Assembly: GCA_035540495.1 (NCBI GenBank)
Contig: DATLGL010000060.1
Coordinates: forward strand, 124,001-188,000
Direction of reading: 5' to 3'
DNA length: 64,000 bases
Source: DASVEG01 sp035540495
Lineage (GTDB): Bacteria; Actinomycetota; Acidimicrobiia; Acidimicrobiales; CADCTF01
A program made the position numbers and the translations under genes. The notes below the pieces were generated by a model. It was not told the DNA's origin, did no database searches, and saw nothing but the letters and a program-made list of their open reading frames with translations. Below, piece by piece: positions 16,474-27,697 of the stretch (position 1 is its first letter; each line of letters opens with the position of its first letter).

Positions 16474-18300
16474 CTACTCCTCGAGCAGCTCCATGTCGAG
16501 CACGATTCCGCGGCCGGAGCACGTCGGGCACCCCTGGCTGAGCGACTCGACGAGGCCCTCGCTGATCCGCTTGCGGGTCATCTCGACGAGCCCGAGCTCG
16601 GAGATGTCGAACACCTGGGTGCGGGTCTTGTCGCGGGCGAGCGCGTCTCGGAAGGCGCGGATGACCTCCTCCCGGTTCTGCTTGATCTCCATGTCGATGA
16701 AGTCGATGACGATGATCCCGCCGATGTCGCGCAGTCGCAGCTGGCGGGCGATCTCCTGAGCCGCTTCGAGGTTGTTCCGGAAGACGGTCTCCTCGAGGCT
16801 CGACGTGCCCACGTTCTTGCCGGTGTTGACGTCGATGACCGTGAGCGCCTCGGTGCGCTCGATGATCAACGAGCCGCCCGACGGGAGCCACACCTTGCGG
16901 TCGATCGCCTTGTGGAGCTGCTCGTGGACGTGGAAGCGCTCGAAGATCGGCAGCGGATCGTCGTCGGGTGTGTACAGCTCGACGCGGTCGGCCAGCTCGG
17001 GGCTGATCGACTCGACGTACTCCCGCACCTCTTCGTAGAGTGCCGGGTCGTCGATGACGACGCCGCGGTAGTCCTTGTTGAACTCCTCGCGGATCACCCG
17101 CACGGCCATGTCGGGCTCGCGATAGAGCAGGGCCGGCGCCTTCGACGACTTGGCCTTGGCTTCGATCTGGTCCCACTGGCGCAGCAGTCGCAGCACGTCG
17201 CGCCGGAGCTCCTCCGACGTCGCCCCCTCGGCCGCGGTGCGCACGATTACCCCGTGCTGGGCCGGCTTCACCTCGTCGAGGATCCTCCGCAGCCGCTTCC
17301 GCTCGTCGTCGCTGAGGCGCTTCGAGATGCCGTAGGTGTCGGAGTTCGGGATGAGGACGACGAATCGGCCAGGGAGGCTGACCTCCTGGGTGAGGCGGGC
17401 CCCCTTCGTGCCGATGGGGTTCTTGGTGACCTGGCAGAGGATCGTCTGGCCGCCCTTGAGCATCTGCTCGATGCGAAGGTCGTTCTTCTTGCCGCGACCG
17501 CCCTCCTGAGTGTCGAGGAGGTCGTCGGCTTCGTAGCGGACGTCGCCGCGGTAGAGCACCGCGTTCTTCGGCGTCCCGATGTCGACGAACGCCGCCTCCA
17601 TGCCGGGGAGGACGTTCTGCACCCGGGCGAGGTAGATGTTTCCGTCGATCTGGTTGACGTCGTCCTGGGGGCGCGAGACGTAGTGCTCGATCAGGCTCCG
17701 CCCCTCGAGCACCGCGATCTGGGTCGCCTTCTCCTGGACGTGCACGGCCATCATGTAACGACCGACCGGCCGCCCCTTGCGTTCCCGGCCGCGCCGGCGC
17801 TCGAGCGTCTCGTCGTCGAGCTCGATCGGCTCGTCGAAGTCGAAGTCGCCGTCGGTGTCGACCGTGACCTGCGGGACCTGCATCCCGCCGCCGCTCTTGG
17901 CCTTCCCGCGTCCGCGGCCGCCGCGGCGCCGGCGCTTCTTCCCGCTGGACGTGCCGCCGGAGGCGGGGGGATCACCGCCGTCGGCACCGCCCGTCGCCGG
18001 CGCGACCGGCGCCGGACGGGTGTCGCCGATCTTCGGCTTGTACGGAACCTCCGCGACGCGAGCGGCCTCCGGCGACGGGCGCCCTTCGTTCGGGCGATCG
18101 GGCAGGTCGTCGGGCCGGCGGTCGAACTCTTCAGTACCGGCGGGGGACGCGGCTTGGCCGTTCTGCCCCGTTGCGGGCTTCTTCCGGTTGCGGCCGCCGC
18201 GGCTACCTCTGCGGCGCTTCTTGGGCCCGCCGGGTGCCGGTGTGGCGCCCTCTGTGGCGGGCGTGTCGTGGGGTTCGGGATCCGAAACAGCTTCGGACAT
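16474..18300 (-). CDS. rng: Ribonuclease E/G
   Basis: A 608-residue endoribonuclease. Residues 1-150 are a basic, Gly/Arg/Pro-rich disordered extension. An S1-like RNA-binding region follows (QIDGNIYLARVQNVLPGMEA near 216). The catalytic domain carries the metal-binding acidic residues in VIDVNTGKN near 484 and GIIVIDFIDM near 530. CPTCSGRG near 590 is the Zn-link that joins protomers in RNase E. It matures rRNA and tRNA and starts mRNA decay. It is followed by the GNAT and ribosomal protein genes and preceded by two radical-SAM-family genes, a known actinobacterial arrangement. Assignment to E versus G is not resolved. Confidence 0.93.
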   Translation of the reverse strand: MSEAVSDPEPHDTPATEGATPAPGGPKKRRRGSRGGRNRKKPATGQNGQAASPAGTEEFDRRPDDLPDRPNEGRPSPEAARVAEVPYKPKIGDTRPAPVAPATGGADGGDPPASGGTSSGKKRRRRGGRGRGKAKSGGGMQVPQVTVDTDGDFDFDEPIELDDETLERRRGRERKGRPVGRYMMAVHVQEKATQIAVLEGRSLIEHYVSRPQDDVNQIDGNIYLARVQNVLPGMEAAFVDIGTPKNAVLYRGDVRYEADDLLDTQEGGRGKKNDLRIEQMLKGGQTILCQVTKNPIGTKGARLTQEVSLPGRFVVLIPNSDTYGISKRLSDDERKRLRRILDEVKPAQHGVIVRTAAEGATSEELRRDVLRLLRQWDQIEAKAKSSKAPALLYREPDMAVRVIREEFNKDYRGVVIDDPALYEEVREYVESISPELADRVELYTPDDDPLPIFERFHVHEQLHKAIDRKVWLPSGGSLIIERTEALTVIDVNTGKNVGTSSLEETVFRNNLEAAQEIARQLRLRDIGGIIVIDFIDMEIKQNREEVIRAFRDALARDKTRTQVFDISELGLVEMTRKRISEGLVESLSQGCPTCSGRGIVLDMELLEE

Positions 18301-18318
18301 CGGGGAAGTCCCTTCTCA

Positions 18319-19041
18319 TCACACCCGCTCCAGCGTCGCTGTGGTGGGTGGCGCGTCGGCGAGGGCGTCGGGCGGAACGGCCAGAGGCTCGTCCCGCGCG
18401 CCGTCGCTTCGCGAGATCCATTGGGAAAGCCTGCGCACGCGCGCCTCGACGAGCGAGGCGTCGATCGCGGCGAGCAGCTCGGCGGGACGGAGCGCACGCG
18501 GCTGCGTGCCGAGCTCGGCCCTGAGGTGCTCGTCGCTCTCGACGGTGAGCGACAGGATGCCTGGGCGCACGTCTTCTTCGACCTGCTTGCCCTTGCGTTC
18601 GCGGGTGACGACGAGCGAATCGGCGGCCAGCGCCTCCTCCACGAGCTCGCGCAGAGGACGAACAGGGCTGGCGGCCACCCAGACGTCCCACTCGGTGGAG
18701 GTGACTTCCTCCTGGAGGGACGTTGCGCGGTCGTCGATGATCGCAGCGGCCATGACGTCGACGCCTGCGGGAAGCGCGGCCGACAGCTGGGTCGACAGCG
18801 TGGAGACGTCGAGCTCGACCACCCGCGTGGCGTCGAGCTCGATGTCGAGGTACTCGGCGACCGACTCGTAGCCGGTCGGGAGCGCGAGGCCGAAGCTGAC
18901 CTTCGGCCGGGGGGAGAAACCTTGCGTGTAGGCGAGCGGGAGCTCGACCCGGCGGAAGGCGCGCTCCCACATGCGGGCGAGGTCGCGGTGGGAGGTCCAC
19001 CGGATCTTGCCGAGCTTCGAGAAGCGGACGCGTGCCTTCAT
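18319..19041 (-). CDS. Radical SAM-associated protein, TIGR03936/DUF2344 family
   Basis: A 240-residue protein beginning MKARVRFSKLGKIRWTSHRD, and containing PLAYTQGFSPRPKVSFG near 35, the signature of the TIGR03936 (DUF2344) family. It has no SAM-binding cysteines itself. In many bacteria this protein is encoded beside, or fused to, a TIGR03960-type radical SAM protein, as here, 7 bases downstream of it. The pair is widely found next to RNase E/G and ribosomal genes, suggesting a role in RNA or ribosome modification, though the reaction is not established to my knowledge. I took ATG 19041 as the start because it gives the conserved N-terminus. Confidence 0.88.
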   Translation of the reverse strand: MKARVRFSKLGKIRWTSHRDLARMWERAFRRVELPLAYTQGFSPRPKVSFGLALPTGYESVAEYLDIELDATRVVELDVSTLSTQLSAALPAGVDVMAAAIIDDRATSLQEEVTSTEWDVWVAASPVRPLRELVEEALAADSLVVTRERKGKQVEEDVRPGILSLTVESDEHLRAELGTQPRALRPAELLAAIDASLVEARVRRLSQWISRSDGARDEPLAVPPDALADAPPTTATLERV

Positions 19042-19048
19042 CGCGCCT

Positions 19049-20986
<1,938 letters not shown>

Positions 20987-21012
20987 GTTGAGCCCCGATT
21001 GTACTGGCGTGG

Positions 21013-22188
21013 CTACAGGAACCTTCTCATGTGGACGTTCAGGACCAGCCCGATGCCGGCGAACGTCGCGAGGGTGGAGGAGCCGCCGTAGGAGACGAAC
21101 GGGAGCGGGATGCCGGTGATCGGCATGATCCCCATGCTCATGCCGACGTTCTCGAACACCTGGAACGTGAGCATCGCGATGACGCCGACGCACATGAGCG
21201 TCCCCGCGACGTCGCGTGCGAGTGCCGCCGCACGCCACGTGCGCCACACCACGATCGAGAACAGCGCCAGCATCACGGCGGACCCGAGGAAGCCGAGCTG
21301 CTCCCCCACCGCCGTGAAGATGAAGTCGGTGTGCTGTTCGGGCACGTACGACAGGTTCGTCTGCGACCCCTGGAACAGGCCCTTGCCGAAGAAGCCTCCC
21401 GAACCGATCGCGGTCTTCGACTGGTCGAGGTTGTAGGCGGCACCGGCGACGTCACCGGTCGGATCGAGGAACGACGTGAGCCGGGCGACCTGGTACTCCT
21501 TCAAGACGCCGAGCTGGACGACGGCGACCATGGCGACGACCACGCCGAGGAGGAGCAGGACGAGGTGCCGGGCCTTCGCCCCTCCGATGAGCAGCATCCC
21601 CATGAGGATCGCCCCGAAGACGAGGGACGTCCCGAGGTCGGGCTGCAGGTAGATGAGGCCCATCGGCAGGCCCGCGACGCCGAGGATGACGAGCAACCGC
21701 CGTCCGTCGATCACCTGCTCGCGCAGCGTCGACACGTAGGCCGCCAGGCACACGATCAAGGCGATCTTGGCGAACTCGGACGGCTGGAGCTGGAACGCCC
21801 CGATGTCGAACGACGCCTGTTGGCCCTTGTGCTCCGCGCCCAGCGGCGACAGGACGAGGAGCAGGATGCCGACCGTGCCGCCGTAGATCAGGACCGCGAA
21901 GTCGCGGTAGAGGCGGTAGTCGAACAGCGTCACCGCCGTCATCACCGCCAACCCGATCGCGACGAACATCGCCTGGCGCTGGAGGTAGAAGGTCGGGTCG
22001 AGGCCGCGTTCCTCGAGGCGCACGCGGGTGGCGCTGTAGATCATCAGCAGTCCGAACGCCGCGAGCAGCACCACCGCGATCACCAGCGACAGGTCGACGT
22101 GACGCCACGGCGACGCGGCCGACTGCCGGGTGAGGGTTCGCCGTCCGGTTCCCGCGCCGGCACCTGCGCCGGCAGCCAGGGTCGTCAT
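21013..22188 (-). CDS. rodA: Rod shape-determining protein RodA (SEDS glycosyltransferase)
   Basis: About 391 residues with ten or so membrane helices. SEDS family features include YLQPDLGTSLVFGA near 200, NLSYVPEQHTDFIFTAVGEQLGF near 285 and PLPFVSYGGSS near 362. RodA polymerises peptidoglycan together with PBP2 during elongation. The PBP2 gene lies 13 bases upstream on the same strand, and mreBCD lie above that. I chose ATG 22188. Confidence 0.94.
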   Translation of the reverse strand: MTTLAAGAGAGAGTGRRTLTRQSAASPWRHVDLSLVIAVVLLAAFGLLMIYSATRVRLEERGLDPTFYLQRQAMFVAIGLAVMTAVTLFDYRLYRDFAVLIYGGTVGILLLVLSPLGAEHKGQQASFDIGAFQLQPSEFAKIALIVCLAAYVSTLREQVIDGRRLLVILGVAGLPMGLIYLQPDLGTSLVFGAILMGMLLIGGAKARHLVLLLLGVVVAMVAVVQLGVLKEYQVARLTSFLDPTGDVAGAAYNLDQSKTAIGSGGFFGKGLFQGSQTNLSYVPEQHTDFIFTAVGEQLGFLGSAVMLALFSIVVWRTWRAAALARDVAGTLMCVGVIAMLTFQVFENVGMSMGIMPITGIPLPFVSYGGSSTLATFAGIGLVLNVHMRRFL

Positions 22189-22201
22189 CAGCGCGCCCTC
22201 A

Positions 22202-24142
22202 TCAGTCGGTGCCCCCGCCGCCGACGCGGATCTCGCCCGCGGGTGCCGTCGTACCGGTCGCGATGCCCTCGAGGATCCGGCGAGCGATCGGCGCGGCCGA
22301 AGAGCCACCGAAGCCGGCCTCCTCGAGCACCACCGAGATCGCGTACTGCGGGTTGTCGGCCGGGGCGAAGGCGGCGAAGATCGCCGAGTCCTGCTTGCCG
22401 CGCACCTGCGCCGTACCCGTCTTTCCTGCGACCGGGAAGCCGCGCGGGAAGCCGGAGAACGCGTAGAAGGCGGTGCCCTCTTCGCGCTCGATCACGCCGC
22501 GCAGGCCCTGGAGCACCGGGTCGCGGATCCCCGCAGGGAGGTCGAGGCGACCACTCTCCTTCACGGGTTCCTCCCGCACCACCTTGTCGGTGGTGCCGCT
22601 GGCGACCACGCGAGAGGCGATGCGCGGCTCGAACCGGATGCCGCCGTTGGCGAAGACCGCGTACGACATCGCGAGCTGCAGCGGCGTCACCAGCACATCG
22701 CCCTGCCCGATCGACATGTTGATCGAGTCACCGGTGAACCAGCGGTCGTCGAGGCAACGAACCTTGGTGCAGAACTCCTTCTTCCACTCCGGTGACGGGA
22801 TCACGCCGGCCTTCTCCGTCGGCAGCGGGATGCCCGTGCGGGCGCCGAGGCCGAAGTCGCGCGAGGCGTCCTGCAGCGCGTTCGGGTAGCGGCTCCGCTC
22901 GAGCCAGAACCGCGCGCCGAGTTGGTAGTAGTACACGTCGCTCGACACGGTGAGGCTGCGTCGTAGATCGACCCGACCGTGTGGTTGTCGACCGGCGTTC
23001 TGGAACTGGCACTTCTCGCCCTTGCAGTTGGGCACGTTGTAGAAGCCGGGGTCGCTGATGGTCGTCTTCCCCGTGATCATCCCGCGCTGCGCGGCGGCGA
23101 TCGCGGTGACGAGCTTGTACGTCGAGCCCGGCGCGTACTGGCCGGTGATGGCCCGGTTGTTGAGCGGGTAGTGGCTCGCCGGGTCGTTCAGCGCCTTGAA
23201 GACGTCGGGCTTGATGCCGTCGACGAAGTCACCGGGGTTGTACGTGGGGAACGACGCCATCGCGACGACGCTCCCGTCGCGGACGTCGAGCACGACCACC
23301 GACCCTGCGGGCGCCTTGAAGGGCTTGCGCTCCTCGCGATCGACGAGCGTCCGGGCCTTCTGCAACCCCTGCTCCAACGATTCCTCGGCGAGGCGCTGGA
23401 TGTTCAGGTCGAGGGTGAGCTGGACGTCGTTCCCCGCGGTCGGCGCCCGCGCCGACAGCGGCGCTCCGAGCACCTCGCCGGCGGAGTTCACCTGCAGCTT
23501 CTCGACGCCGGCTTCACCTCGCAGGTCTCGCTCGTACACCAGCTCGACGCCCGACTTCCCGATCGTGTCGCCGAGCTTGTAGTCCTCGCCCTTGCGGGCC
23601 TCCAGCTCGCGATCGTTGATCTCGCCCGCGTAGCCGAGGACGTGAGCGGCGAGGGTCCCGTTCGGGTAGGTGCGCCGGCTGATGATCGTCGCCTCCACAC
23701 CGGGGAACTCGGCCTGGTTCTCCTTGACGTGGATGAAGATCTCTTCCGGCACGTTCTCGGCGACGGGCACCGGCTTGTACTGGCTGTAGCGGACGTCGTT
23801 GATCCGCTTCTCGAGGTCTTGCTCGCTGATGCCGAGCAGCGCCGCGAGACGAGCCTTGACGGCCGTGCGCTCGTCGGCGTCGAGGCGGTTGAACTGCGCC
23901 TTCCGGACGGCGATGACCTGACTGCGCTGGTTGTCGACGAGGACCTGGCCGTTGCGGTCGAGGATGCGGCCGCGGGGTGCCTCTTCGTACACGAGCCGCA
24001 CCTGGTTGCTCGCCGCGGCCTGGACGAAGGTCTGGGCGTCGAGGACCTGCAGGTACCAGAGCCGCGCGTAGAGCGCGGCGAACAGCGAGAGCACGACGAC
24101 GCCCAGGGCGGCGAGGCGGAAGCGGGGGGAGTCGGTCGACAT
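22202..24142 (-). CDS. mrdA: Penicillin-binding protein 2 (elongation transpeptidase)
   Basis: A 646-residue class B PBP. One N-terminal membrane helix (about residues 8-28) is followed by the dimerisation domain (PRGRILDRNGQVLVDNQ near 55). The transpeptidase domain has the active-site PGSTYKLVTA (SxxK) near 339, SSDVYYYQL (SxD/N) near 405, and GKTGTAQV (KTG) near 572. It crosslinks lateral wall peptidoglycan with RodA. It sits 20 bases after mreD and 13 before rodA in the cell-shape operon. Confidence 0.95.
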   Translation of the reverse strand: MSTDSPRFRLAALGVVVLSLFAALYARLWYLQVLDAQTFVQAAASNQVRLVYEEAPRGRILDRNGQVLVDNQRSQVIAVRKAQFNRLDADERTAVKARLAALLGISEQDLEKRINDVRYSQYKPVPVAENVPEEIFIHVKENQAEFPGVEATIISRRTYPNGTLAAHVLGYAGEINDRELEARKGEDYKLGDTIGKSGVELVYERDLRGEAGVEKLQVNSAGEVLGAPLSARAPTAGNDVQLTLDLNIQRLAEESLEQGLQKARTLVDREERKPFKAPAGSVVVLDVRDGSVVAMASFPTYNPGDFVDGIKPDVFKALNDPASHYPLNNRAITGQYAPGSTYKLVTAIAAAQRGMITGKTTISDPGFYNVPNCKGEKCQFQNAGRQPHGRVDLRRSLTVSSDVYYYQLGARFWLERSRYPNALQDASRDFGLGARTGIPLPTEKAGVIPSPEWKKEFCTKVRCLDDRWFTGDSINMSIGQGDVLVTPLQLAMSYAVFANGGIRFEPRIASRVVASGTTDKVVREEPVKESGRLDLPAGIRDPVLQGLRGVIEREEGTAFYAFSGFPRGFPVAGKTGTAQVRGKQDSAIFAAFAPADNPQYAISVVLEEAGFGGSSAAPIARRILEGIATGTTAPAGEIRVGGGGTD

Positions 24143-24162
24143 GGCGGAGACGAGAGGTGCGA

Positions 24163-24675
24163 CTACAGCGCGTAGCTGCGTTCGGGCGATCCGGCCCGGA
24201 CGGCCCACGAGACGAGCCGCGCCGCTGCGGGAGCGAGCAACGCGTTCATGAGCCCCACCAGCACGGCGATCAACGGCAGGCGAGGCCCGACCATGCCGGT
24301 CTCACCCACCATCGCGCCGAGCGCGGCATACAGGACGATACCGGCAGCGCTTCCGGCAAAGGCAGTCACCACCGGGATCCACCAGGCATTGCGGAGGATG
24401 CCGGTCTGGAGCGAACCGATCGCGAACCCCACGAGGCTGTAGACGAGCGCGCTCAGCCCGAACGGCGACGGTAGGAACAGGTCGGCCAGGAGCCCCGCCA
24501 CGAACCCGACGATCGCTCCTCTCTCCGGGCCGGCGGCGAGGCCGGCGACGATGGCGATGAGGAGCGGCGCATCCGGGCGCACGCCGGCCAGGCGGATGTC
24601 GGCGAGGACCGTCAGGTGGAGCAGGAGCACGACGGCGAGCGCTACGGCGAGCCGCGGGCGGACGCTGTTCATCAC
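24163..24675 (-). CDS. mreD: Rod shape-determining protein MreD
   Basis: A 170-residue protein of four to five membrane helices, with LVYSLVGFAIGSLQ near 78. Sequence conservation of MreD is low, so the call rests on size, topology and position between mreC and mrdA. It forms part of the elongasome with MreC, RodA and PBP2. Either of two adjacent Met codons could be the start. Confidence 0.85.
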   Translation of the reverse strand: MMNSVRPRLAVALAVVLLLHLTVLADIRLAGVRPDAPLLIAIVAGLAAGPERGAIVGFVAGLLADLFLPSPFGLSALVYSLVGFAIGSLQTGILRNAWWIPVVTAFAGSAAGIVLYAALGAMVGETGMVGPRLPLIAVLVGLMNALLAPAAARLVSWAVRAGSPERSYAL

Positions 24676-24685
24676 CGTGGGCTCC

Positions 24686-25519
24686 TCACCGTGGGCTCCA
24701 CAGCAGGACGGTGACGAACGAGAGGCGGCCGAGGTCGACCACCGGGTCGATGGTGACGTCCTGCTGGAGCGCGTTCGGACGGCTCGTGGCCTTCACGATC
24801 TTCCCGACGGGGATGCCGGGCGGGAACTGGCTCTGCTGGAGGCCGCTCGTCACGACGACCTGGTCGGCTTCGAGCTGCGTCGACGGGTCGAGCAGGTCGG
24901 CCTCCATCAGGCGCCGGAGGCCACGGCCGTTCGCGACGCCGGTGTCGCCCTGGGGAACGACGCGGATGCCGACGCTGAACTCGTCGTCGACGAGCAGCTG
25001 CACGGTGCTGCGGTTGCGGGAGACGCTCTCGATGCGACCCACGAGCCCGGTGCCGGTGACGACGGGCATCCCCTTCGCGATGCCGTCGCTCGCGCCCTTG
25101 TCGATCTCGACCGACAGCTCGAAGTTGCTCGGGCTGAACGCGACGACACGAGCGTCTTCGCGCGGGATGTCGTCGACGAAGTCGAGGTCGAGCTGGTCGA
25201 TGAGGGCCGCTCGTTCGCGCTCGGCGTCGTCCGCCCGCAGGACCTCGCCGCGCAGTGTTGCGTTCTCCTGCCGGAGCCGCTCGTTCTCCGCCTTGAGGTC
25301 GCCGTGGTGGAGAATGCCGCCGACGAAGTTCCCGACGGGCGACAACAGCTTGTCGCTGGCGTCCTGCACCGGCGCGAACACGTCGCGCGCTCCGTCCTTC
25401 ACCGCCTCCACGACCCCGCTGCCGGTGCCTCGGTAGTCGAGGGTGAGGAGGGTGATCGACGTCAGGACCAGGAGCAGCAGCGTGAATCGGGAGCGCGCCG
25501 GGCGTCGATAGACCGCCAT
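24686..25519 (-). CDS. mreC: Rod shape-determining protein MreC
   Basis: A 277-residue protein with an N-terminal membrane helix (TLLLLVLTSITLLTLDY near 13), a short coiled coil (KAENERLRQENATLRGEV near 75), and the beta-rich MreC core, with INDER-like V..IGMPVV motifs represented by AKGMPVVTGTGLVGRI near 148. It acts as the extracellular scaffold of the elongasome. It follows mreB by 7 bases. Confidence 0.93.
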   Translation of the reverse strand: MAVYRRPARSRFTLLLLVLTSITLLTLDYRGTGSGVVEAVKDGARDVFAPVQDASDKLLSPVGNFVGGILHHGDLKAENERLRQENATLRGEVLRADDAERERAALIDQLDLDFVDDIPREDARVVAFSPSNFELSVEIDKGASDGIAKGMPVVTGTGLVGRIESVSRNRSTVQLLVDDEFSVGIRVVPQGDTGVANGRGLRRLMEADLLDPSTQLEADQVVVTSGLQQSQFPPGIPVGKIVKATSRPNALQQDVTIDPVVDLGRLSFVTVLLWSPR

Positions 25520-25526
25520 CTAGTCC

Positions 25527-26564
25527 TTAGTGGCTGTGAGGCGGCAGCAGCACGTCCTTCAGGGCGTCGAACTCCTCGAGGAACTGGCCGCCGCCGATGG
25601 CTACCGAGAGCAGCGGGTTGTCGGCGACCACGATCGGCATGCCCGTCTCCGCGCTCAGGCGGGCGTCGAGGCCGGTGAGAAGGGCGCCGCCGCCCGTCAG
25701 GACGATCCCCTGCTCCATGATGTCGGCCGCGAGCTCGGGCGGGGTCTTGTCGAGCGTGACCTTGACCGCGTCGACGATCGCCGCAATGGGCTCCTCGAGC
25801 GCTTCGCGCACCTCGTCGGTCGTGGTGATGATCGTCTTCGGGAGGCCCGTGATCAGGTCTCGCCCGCGGATCTCGGCCGAGATCTCCTCTTCGAGCTGGC
25901 ACGCGGACCCGAGGACCATCTTGATCTCCTCGGCCGTCCGCTCGCCCAGCGCGAGGGAGTACTCCTTCTTGATGTAGTTGATGATCGCCTCGTCGAGCTC
26001 GTCGCCGCCGACCCGGATGCTGGTGGCGGTGACGATGCCGCCGAGGGAGATCACTGCGACCTCGGTCGTGCCGCCGCCGATGTCGACGACCATGTTGCCG
26101 GTCGGCTCGTGCACCGGCAGGCCGGCACCGATGGCCGCGGCCATGGGCTCTTCGATGATGTAGGCCGGCTTGCGGGCGCCTGCGTACTCCGCCGCTTCCT
26201 GCACCGCGCGCCGTTCGACGCCGGTGATGCCCGAGGGCACGCAGATCACCATGCGAGGCTTCGCGAACCGGCGGGGATGCACCTTCTGGATGAAGTAGCG
26301 GAGCATCTTCTCGCAGATCTCGAAGTCGGCGATGACGCCGTCCTTCAGAGGCCGGATCGCTTGGATGTGACTCGGCGTACGGCCGATCATCCGCTTCGCC
26401 TCCGCGCCCACGGCAAGGGGTCGCCCGTCCTTGGTGTTGACGGCGACGACCGAGGGCTCGTTCAGGACGATGCCGCGGCCTCGGACGTACACCAGCGTGT
26501 TCGCCGTTCCGAGGTCGATGGCCATGTCCCGGCCCATGAGCGTGGAGAAGAAGTTGTCGGACAC
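25527..26564 (-). CDS. mreB: Rod shape-determining protein MreB (actin homologue)
   Basis: A 345-residue actin-fold ATPase. MAIDLGTANTLVYVRG near 14 is phosphate-1, VVDIGGGTTEVAVISLGGIV near 158 is phosphate-2, and GIVLTGGGALLTGLD near 285 is the adenosine motif. MreB filaments direct lateral wall synthesis, so the cell is expected to be rod-shaped at some stage. It is the first gene of the long minus-strand operon down to rng. The upstream region to 26640 should hold the promoter, but I could not pick convincing boxes. Confidence 0.97.
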   Translation of the reverse strand: MSDNFFSTLMGRDMAIDLGTANTLVYVRGRGIVLNEPSVVAVNTKDGRPLAVGAEAKRMIGRTPSHIQAIRPLKDGVIADFEICEKMLRYFIQKVHPRRFAKPRMVICVPSGITGVERRAVQEAAEYAGARKPAYIIEEPMAAAIGAGLPVHEPTGNMVVDIGGGTTEVAVISLGGIVTATSIRVGGDELDEAIINYIKKEYSLALGERTAEEIKMVLGSACQLEEEISAEIRGRDLITGLPKTIITTTDEVREALEEPIAAIVDAVKVTLDKTPPELAADIMEQGIVLTGGGALLTGLDARLSAETGMPIVVADNPLLSVAIGGGQFLEEFDALKDVLLPPHSH

Positions 26565-26662
26565 GCGCGAGAGTCCCTCCCCGACGGGGACGAGGTCCTG
26601 ACCAGGGTACTCGGGCTAGCCCGGAACAGCACTTCCGCCGTTCACTACCGCCTCTCCCCCGT

Positions 26663-26711
26663 TCGCTTTGGGCCCCCACCGCTTCACCGGTGGGGCGCTA
26701 GGGGCCCAAAG
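26663..26711. repeat. 49-bp palindromic repeat, left copy
   Basis: A quasi-palindrome with outer arms TCGCTTTGGGCCCC and GGGGCCCAAAGCGA (the right arm extends 3 bases past the end given) and a nested hairpin around CTTCACCGGTG. The reverse complement of the copy at 27634-27682 matches it at 44 of 49 positions. The two copies bracket a single gene in inverted orientation. Confidence 0.85.
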
Positions 26712-26755
26712 CGACGTGATGGACTTCTTGTCGCAGGCGCGTGGTGGGGTTTGGC

Positions 26756-27661
26756 ATGGCCACCCTCGATTCCGTGGCCCGTCGTCAGCTGGGGCTACTC
26801 ACGTTCGAGCAGCTGGCCACCTTCGGTGGGAGCGAGAGCCGCATCGACCGCGCCCTCAGGAGCGGCGAGCTCTTCCGCATGAGGAAGGAGGTTGTGCGCA
26901 CGGCCGGTAGCGCCATCACGCGGCACCAGGCGTGGCTGGCAGCCGTGCTCGCCGCGCCGAGCAACACGGTGGTGTCCCACCGCACGGCGACAAAGCTGCT
27001 CCGGTTCCCGAACTGCGACGATCCGGACGCGATCGACCTCCTGCGTGAGGGGCGGGTCCGCCCGAAGGGCGACGGCGTCGCGGGCCACAAGACCCTGGCA
27101 CTCCCGAAATCGCACGTCACGACGAGGCATCGCGTTCCGACGACGACACCGGCGCGGACGTTCGTCGACGTCAGCACCTTCGACGGGATCGATCTGCCCG
27201 CGATCGCGCGAGCGGAACTCCGCAAGGACAGACGCTTCATCGTCGAGGTCGCCCGGTGCATCGGCGAGGTTCCCGTCAGCGGACGACGGGGCCGGCGCGC
27301 CGTGCGTGAGGTGCTCGCGATCTACGTCCCTGGCGTGGAACCGGGGGACAGTGACCCGGAGTTCGAGATCGCCGACCTCATCGACGCGGCCGGCTACCCG
27401 CGACCGACGATGGGGATCCCGGTGTTGGTCGAGGGGCACAAGCACCGGATCGACTGCGGATGGGCCGACCGCAAGGCGGGCTTCGAGTACCAGAGCGACC
27501 AGTACCACATGGACCCGATCGCGAAGCACGAGGACGATGCCAAGCTCCGCCGGCTCAAGCGCGCCGGATGGGACATCTGGCCGATCACCTCTCGCACTAC
27601 GGCCGACGAGATCCTCGCCTCCGTCGCCTACATCTTTGGGCCCGGAGCGCTTCACCGGTGA
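26756..27661 (+). CDS. AbiEi-type HTH / DUF559 endonuclease-like protein
   Basis: About 301 residues from ATG 26756; an upstream GTG at 26741 would add five residues. Residues 1-90 resemble the AbiEi antitoxin-type winged-helix domain (LLTFEQLATFGGSESRIDRAL near 14). The C-terminal third resembles DUF559, a Vsr-like PD-(D/E)xK fold: HRIDCGWADRKAGFEYQSDQ near 230 supplies the Asp and Glu, and LRRLKRAGWDIWPIT near 263 follows the family pattern. The last codons (FGPGALHR and stop) lie inside the right palindromic repeat. No partner toxin gene is adjacent. The unit sits between mreB and ndk, two core genes, and looks inserted. Nuclease activity is inferred. Confidence 0.75.
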   Translation: MATLDSVARRQLGLLTFEQLATFGGSESRIDRALRSGELFRMRKEVVRTAGSAITRHQAWLAAVLAAPSNTVVSHRTATKLLRFPNCDDPDAIDLLREGRVRPKGDGVAGHKTLALPKSHVTTRHRVPTTTPARTFVDVSTFDGIDLPAIARAELRKDRRFIVEVARCIGEVPVSGRRGRRAVREVLAIYVPGVEPGDSDPEFEIADLIDAAGYPRPTMGIPVLVEGHKHRIDCGWADRKAGFEYQSDQYHMDPIAKHEDDAKLRRLKRAGWDIWPITSRTTADEILASVAYIFGPGALHR

Positions 27662-27682
27662 AGCGGTGGGGACCCAAAGCGA
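27634..27682. repeat. 49-bp palindromic repeat, right copy
   Basis: An inverted copy of the element at 26663-26711, identical at 44 of 49 positions after reverse complementing. It overlaps the last eight codons and stop of the AbiEi/DUF559 gene and ends 16 bases before the ndk stop on the other strand. Its hairpin could also terminate both transcripts. Confidence 0.85.
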
Positions 27683-27697
27683 TGTGGAGGTGGCGGG

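Noticed and set aside
26741..27661. A complete AbiE-type toxin-antitoxin pair
   Set aside because: Only an AbiEi-like domain is present, fused to DUF559; no AbiEii nucleotidyltransferase is encoded on either side.
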